A stretch of 46,316 bases of DNA, taken from positions 1 through 46,316 of the forward strand of contig DUQX01000115.1 of assembly GCA_012837615.1 (NCBI GenBank). The letters are read 5' to 3'. The notes under the pieces are model-generated. The model searched no databases. It saw only the letters and a list, made by a program, of their open reading frames with translations, and was not told the origin of the DNA. Position numbers and translations under genes: made by a program. Below are positions 42,391 through 46,316 of the stretch, in pieces. The stretch comes from Bacillota bacterium. GTDB taxonomy: Bacteria > Bacillota > Dethiobacteria > DTU022 > UBA8154. Position 1 is the stretch's first letter; each line of letters starts with the position of its first letter.

Positions 42391-44061
42391 CTAGGTAATT
42401 GATGGGGATTTGTCTTGCTGGCTGTTTACTGTTTTCCGGTACATTTTTTCGTAATATTCCTTGATCATTCTCTCAGAAGTAAAATAATCTTTTGCCATTT
42501 TTATACTTGCACGCATCATTTCGATCCACTTGGGGCGGTTTTGATAGTAAGTGGGTATAGCTTCATGAATAAGGATCTGGTAAAGCGCTTCCAGATCGCG
42601 CTCATCTTCGTCAGCATCTTCAAGGGATGTGTGGGGGTATTCGTCCAGCAGCCAGCCGCAAACCCCATGTTTTACGCCTTCCCCTACCCAGCCGTCCAGC
42701 ACGCTTAAATTAAGAGCACCGTTTAAGGCTGCTTTCATCCCCGAGGTACCGCTTGCTTCGAGAGGGCGGCAGGGGTTGTTAAGCCATATATCGCAGCCCC
42801 GAACGATTAAGCGCGCTATCTTTTTATTGTAGTTTTCCAGGAAGATAACATTGTCCTTGAAGTGTCGGTCCATCTTAACCAGCTCTTTTATGATACTCTT
42901 GCCGATGTCATCTTCTGGATGCGCTTTACCGGAAAAAAGCAGTTGTAGTTTTCCTTCTTCAAGAACAGGGGAGATTACCGCAGTATTTCTAAAAATAAGG
43001 TCTGTCCTCTTATAAGCCGCTGCCCGCCGGGCAAACCCCACCACCAAAGCATCCGGGTTCATCCGCGAACCTGTTTTCTGATAGACAAAGTCTATTAATT
43101 CTTTTTTCAGTTTCATATGGGCCTCCCAGAGCCCGTTGCCTTGTTCATAGGCCTCATTTATCTCCGGTGCCTGCCAGGTGTTAACATGAACACCGTTAGT
43201 AATAGAGATGATTGGAGCCTTATTGTCAATGCCCTCCCACATCTTTCTTGCTGTGTAGCCGTGCATTTCGGACACGCCGTTGCTTATGTAGGATAGGCGT
43301 AAAGCTGCTGCGGTCATATTGAATGGATCGCCGCCTAATTTGAGCAGTTGCTCGTAACTTAAGGTGTTATTTGCCCCTAAACGGAAAAGCAAGTCGTAAT
43401 TATGCTTTTCGTTGCCTGCCTCTACCGGGGTATGCGTAGTAAAGACCACCTGCCGGCGGGTCATCTCCCAGGCCTCTTCAAAAGAAAGGCCCATCTGTTC
43501 CATTTTTTCTCTAATCAGTTCCAGGCCGGCTAGTAAAGCGTGTCCTTCATTAAAATGGTAAACGTCAACATCAATGTTCATAGCCCGCAGTGCTCTGATA
43601 CCGCCGATACCCAGGATTATTTCCTGGGTAATACGGTCCTCACTCCCTCCGGAGTAGAGCCTTGCCGTAAAGTTGCCGTGCTTTTTACCCGGTTTTCCGG
43701 CATCAAGTAGGTAAAGGGAAGCATTATTGAACTGATCGGTATGCCAGACCTTCAGTTCAACTTCATCACCGCCGATGGATACTGTAACTGTAACTCCTGT
43801 ATCGTCCAGGAATTCATAGTTATAGTTGGGATAGATGTCGTAAGGATTTCCATCAGCATCTATGTATTGTTCGGTATAGTCCTGCCTCCAGAGTATTCCG
43901 ATACCGATTACGGGCAGGTTAAGATCTTTTGCTGCTTTTAGGTAATCGCCTGCTAGCACTCCCAGCCCCCCGGCATAAATGGGGAGCTTTTCATGTAAGC
44001 AATATTCCATACAGAAGTAAGCAACTCGAGGGAAATATTTAGCTTCTTTTGTGTTATTCAA
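42391..44061 (-). CDS. glgP: Alpha-glucan (glycogen) phosphorylase, short form
   Basis: This GT35 enzyme releases glucose-1-phosphate from glycogen. The 556 residues correspond to the short form that lacks much of the N-terminal region of classical phosphorylases. PIYAGGLGVLAGDYLKAAKDL is near the N-terminus and FTTHTPVEAGNE in the middle. The pyridoxal phosphate lysine is in ASGTSGMKAALNG, followed by LSVLDGWVGEG. The start is TTG at 44061 with a poor ribosome binding site. No other glycogen gene is adjacent. Stored glucan could feed sporulation, but that is inference. Confidence 0.93.
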   Translation of the reverse strand: MNNTKEAKYFPRVAYFCMEYCLHEKLPIYAGGLGVLAGDYLKAAKDLNLPVIGIGILWRQDYTEQYIDADGNPYDIYPNYNYEFLDDTGVTVTVSIGGDEVELKVWHTDQFNNASLYLLDAGKPGKKHGNFTARLYSGGSEDRITQEIILGIGGIRALRAMNIDVDVYHFNEGHALLAGLELIREKMEQMGLSFEEAWEMTRRQVVFTTHTPVEAGNEKHNYDLLFRLGANNTLSYEQLLKLGGDPFNMTAAALRLSYISNGVSEMHGYTARKMWEGIDNKAPIISITNGVHVNTWQAPEINEAYEQGNGLWEAHMKLKKELIDFVYQKTGSRMNPDALVVGFARRAAAYKRTDLIFRNTAVISPVLEEGKLQLLFSGKAHPEDDIGKSIIKELVKMDRHFKDNVIFLENYNKKIARLIVRGCDIWLNNPCRPLEASGTSGMKAALNGALNLSVLDGWVGEGVKHGVCGWLLDEYPHTSLEDADEDERDLEALYQILIHEAIPTYYQNRPKWIEMMRASIKMAKDYFTSERMIKEYYEKMYRKTVNSQQDKSPSIT

Positions 44062-44216
44062 AGAAAAATCCCGTCTTTCCGGTCCTGTATTAGTTCTATT
44101 TGAGCTGGATTCCTTATTCCAGCTCTCTTGCTTCTGGACAGTTTACTTTAAATATAATCTCTACATAGCTTTTACAAATATACCGGCAATCATTCGCTTT
44201 CCCAAAACGGAAAAAG

Positions 44217-44245
44217 TTGACAATTTGTTTACCATTTGTTTATAT
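44217..44245 (+). promoter_or_regulatory. Possible promoter for the DUF1624 gene
   Basis: TTGACA is followed after 17 bases by TTATAT, a weak -10 box, about 85 bases before the start codon. The rest of 44062-44327 shows no other element. Confidence 0.45.
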
Positions 44246-44327
44246 GGGCTTTGCATTTCAGCGGTATATTAGAAGTGGGAAAGAAGATCTATTGTACGCT
44301 GGAAGATGTATTTAGGAGAGAAAAAAC

Positions 44328-45416
44328 ATGGAATATTTACGGAAGGTCAGAAGTAAAAGATTTAAGGAAATTGATGCGCTCAGAGGGTTAGCAGTGCTGA
44401 TTATGGTGTTCAGCCACGCTTTACGCTGGGTTTATGCCGGTAATCCTGTTGACATTATCGGCTTATTTGGTGATCATACGCCGGGAGATATCGCGACGCC
44501 TATGTTTTATCTGGCAGCGGGTTTATCTTTGTATTATTCCATGCAAAGCCGTTTCATTAGGAATGCTGATCCGACAAGTATATGGAAAGATTACTCTGTT
44601 CGTATGGGAAAACTTTTTTTAATCGGCGTTGCTATGTCCTTCACTTGGGGGGTATTACAAGCGCAGGCAATTTCCCTTTTTCTGCTAATGTGGCTTATTC
44701 TATCTGCGGCCAGGATCTGCAATTTTAATCGATTGCGCTCTTTTTTCCCCGGCATTTTAGTGCTGGTTCTGACCTTGCACCTGCTGCTTTCCGAATGTTC
44801 TTTACCCTTCTTTTGGGAAAAACTGCTCGCGGGAAAGTTTCCCCTGTTCGCTATTATGTTTATAAATGCTGCCGGGTTTTATTATGCTCCTTACCTGCGT
44901 TCTCATTCCTTTTCTACCGATTGTACTGTGTTGGGGGCTGGTTCGATTGCAGCCGCCCTGCTACTGGCCGAAAACGGGACTGCCATCGAGCGTTATGGTG
45001 CATCAATTACTTTTCTTCTATTGGGAGTTGGTCTGAGTGTCTTTTTGCTCGGCATTTTCCATTCCAGATTATTTCAAAAAACATTTTTCTTTCGCTGTTT
45101 TACATTAGTTGGCAAGGATGCCTTATTTCTTTTTGTTTTCCACTATGCGGCCTTTTTCCTTCCTCTTTACTTCCTCGGTTTACAGGAGAAAATGTCCCCA
45201 GCGGGCGCTTTGATTTTTTCCATTGCTGTCGTGGTGGCGGTAATTATAACCGCCGTACTGCGCAGGAACAGTAATATAACGGTTTACAACCTTCTTGATA
45301 TGATTTTCATTTCAATCTGGTCAACTGTGCTGTCTCCGATGCTCAGAAGTTCGGATTCCCTTACTCGTAGACAAATAGCTTGTCCTGAAGAGGCCGGTGC
45401 GCGGTTGGACAGGTAA
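44328..45416 (+). CDS. DUF1624/HGSNAT-like membrane acyltransferase
   Basis: The 362-residue protein has about ten membrane segments. The N-terminal RFKEIDALRGLAVLIMVFSHALR is typical of DUF1624 and heparan-alpha-glucosaminide N-acetyltransferase-like proteins, with the conserved histidine in the first helix. GDIATPMFYLAAGLSLYYSM also fits. The family probably moves acyl groups across the membrane onto sugars or wall polymers; the substrate is unknown. TTAGGAGAG lies before the ATG. The short C-terminal tail is charged and cytoplasmic. Confidence 0.82.
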   Translation: MEYLRKVRSKRFKEIDALRGLAVLIMVFSHALRWVYAGNPVDIIGLFGDHTPGDIATPMFYLAAGLSLYYSMQSRFIRNADPTSIWKDYSVRMGKLFLIGVAMSFTWGVLQAQAISLFLLMWLILSAARICNFNRLRSFFPGILVLVLTLHLLLSECSLPFFWEKLLAGKFPLFAIMFINAAGFYYAPYLRSHSFSTDCTVLGAGSIAAALLLAENGTAIERYGASITFLLLGVGLSVFLLGIFHSRLFQKTFFFRCFTLVGKDALFLFVFHYAAFFLPLYFLGLQEKMSPAGALIFSIAVVVAVIITAVLRRNSNITVYNLLDMIFISIWSTVLSPMLRSSDSLTRRQIACPEEAGARLDR

Positions 45417-45592
45417 AAAGAAAAAGAAAAGAAAAAGATTATGGCATGGTTCAACCCTAACGCGGGGTTAGGGGGTTATTAAGACATTAACCCTATATCT
45501 TCTCATGCATCATTCTTTTATTCTCTTTAGGCGAAACAGTATTTTAGAAAAACGAGCTTTTGGAAAAAAATCATAGGTATATTATTCTACAG

Positions 45593-45633
45593 AAAGCTGC
45601 CATAAACTACCAGAGGGTATGGCAGCTTTTTTT
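45593..45633 (+). terminator. Strong intrinsic terminator after the DUF1624 gene
   Basis: AAAGCTGCCATA (45593-45604) pairs perfectly with TATGGCAGCTTT (45618-45629) over 12 base pairs and runs into T7. Upstream, 45450-45500 holds two smaller, mutually exclusive stems (CCCTAAC/GTTAGGG and GGGTTA/TAACCC). Confidence 0.88.
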
Positions 45634-45686
45634 AGAATATATTACATATGCATTATCTTGTGCAAATTTTGAAAGGGGGGCAAGTC

Positions 45687-46316
45687 TTGGAAATTTCCCG
45701 CCACGCCCTTGTGATAGAAGATGATAATGATATTTGCGAGCTTGTGCGCATTGTCTTGAGAGCGGAAGATTTTAATGTGGATATTGCTTATGATGGCCAG
45801 GAAGGGTTGCAGATGGCCTTTGAAAAACAGTACAACTTGATTATTTTGGATTTGATGCTGCCCAAACTTGACGGCTGGGAAATTTGCCGCCGCCTGCGAG
45901 AAAATCCGGCTACGCGGGGTATTCCGATTATCATGCTTACTGCCAAGGGTGAAGAAGAAGACAAGGTTTTGGGCTTTGAAGTAGGAGCGGATGATTACAT
46001 AACAAAACCCTTTCGTCCAAGGGAATTCCTGGCCAGAGTAAATGCGCTATTGAGGCGCAGCTTAAACTATAACCAGCCTGAAGAGGCGCTGACATTTGGG
46101 AAGCTGACCATTTACCCTCATAATTATCAGGTGGTTGTTGGGGATAGACAGATAAATCTAACACCGAAAGAATTTGAGCTGCTTGCTCTTCTCGCCCGTA
46201 ATACAGGACGTGCTTTTAAGCGGGAGCAGCTGTTACAGATGGTTTGGGAGTATGATTACCCCGGCAGTACTAGAACTGTTGACGAACACGTAAAGAGAAT
46301 CAGGCAAAAAATATCC
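45687..46316 (+). CDS. OmpR/PhoB-family response regulator, truncated by the window end
   Basis: This frame is absent from the track because no stop is reached. It starts at TTG 45687, 6 bases after AAAGGGGGG, and runs to the last base (210 codons). The receiver domain has VIEDDND (acidic pocket), LIILDLMLPKLDGWE (phosphorylated Asp), MLTAKGEE and YITKPF (Thr and Lys switch). The winged-helix output domain begins LTFGKLTIYP, with LTPKEFELLALLARN and STRTVDEHVKRIRQKI. A sensor kinase gene probably follows outside the window. The signal is unknown. Confidence 0.93.
   Translation, partial: MEISRHALVIEDDNDICELVRIVLRAEDFNVDIAYDGQEGLQMAFEKQYNLIILDLMLPKLDGWEICRRLRENPATRGIPIIMLTAKGEEEDKVLGFEVGADDYITKPFRPREFLARVNALLRRSLNYNQPEEALTFGKLTIYPHNYQVVVGDRQINLTPKEFELLALLARNTGRAFKREQLLQMVWEYDYPGSTRTVDEHVKRIRQKIS

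Overview
The window looks like a chromosomal segment of an anaerobic, endospore-forming member of the Firmicutes (class Clostridia) with a Wood-Ljungdahl pathway. The reasons are: an acsB-acsC-acsD-acsE-metV-metF run; spore genes (two CotF-type coat proteins, an alpha/beta SASP, a SleB-type hydrolase); a SigH-type sigma factor in the cysE-cysS-rlmB-sigH order known from Bacillus; a cysteine T-box, a ydaO-type c-di-AMP riboswitch and an L21-type leader; strong AGGAGG ribosome binding sites and many TTG/GTG starts. An acetogen or syntrophic acetate oxidiser is likely, but the species cannot be named from sequence reading alone.

Layout. (1) 1-5.7 kb: the methyl/carbonyl branch of the Wood-Ljungdahl pathway, from the 3' end of acetyl-CoA synthase through the corrinoid protein, its methyltransferase and methylene-THF reductase (MetV/MetF), closed by a terminator. 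(2) 5.8-9.0 kb: a YhaM-type exonuclease, a TPR/HTH protein and an opposing M23 peptidase. (3) 9.0-14.5 kb: a DUF3786 protein and a pyrimidine operon pyrB-pyrC-pyrK-pyrD-pyrF. (4) 14.5-20.2 kb: nfo-radA, a MazG-like protein, two transporters and tRNA-Ser(CGA). (5) 20.5-28.9 kb: carD, yacL, ispD, ispF, a small membrane protein, T-box-cysE-cysS-rlmB, sigH and tRNA-Gly(CCC). This follows the Bacillus yac region but without disA, gltX, mrnC and yacP at their usual places. (6) 29-32.1 kb: CotF pair and a sugar nucleotidyltransferase fused to a degenerate phosphohexomutase. (7) 32.1-40.2 kb: rplU-prp-rpmA-obgE-nadD, an RRM protein, yqeK, an LCP-like protein, rsfS, sirtuin, ThiF-like protein and SASP. 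(8) 40.2-46.3 kb: hutP, a long intergenic region with a striking nested inverted-repeat element, a c-di-AMP-controlled SleB hydrolase, glycogen phosphorylase, a DUF1624 membrane protein and a truncated OmpR/PhoB regulator at the window end.

Most unusual items. The 40738-41190 element is about 453 bp: terminal inverted repeats enclose five hairpin branches, whose arm sequences all differ but stay complementary while the linkers between them are similar. It abuts the hutP promoter. Next to it is an orphan terminator that may end a small RNA carrying an anti-Shine-Dalgarno motif. Other points are a tRNA-Gly whose 5' end lies inside the last codons and stop codon of sigH, a hairpin between the ribosome binding site and start codon of rpmA, and a phosphomannomutase-like domain that has lost its catalytic motifs.
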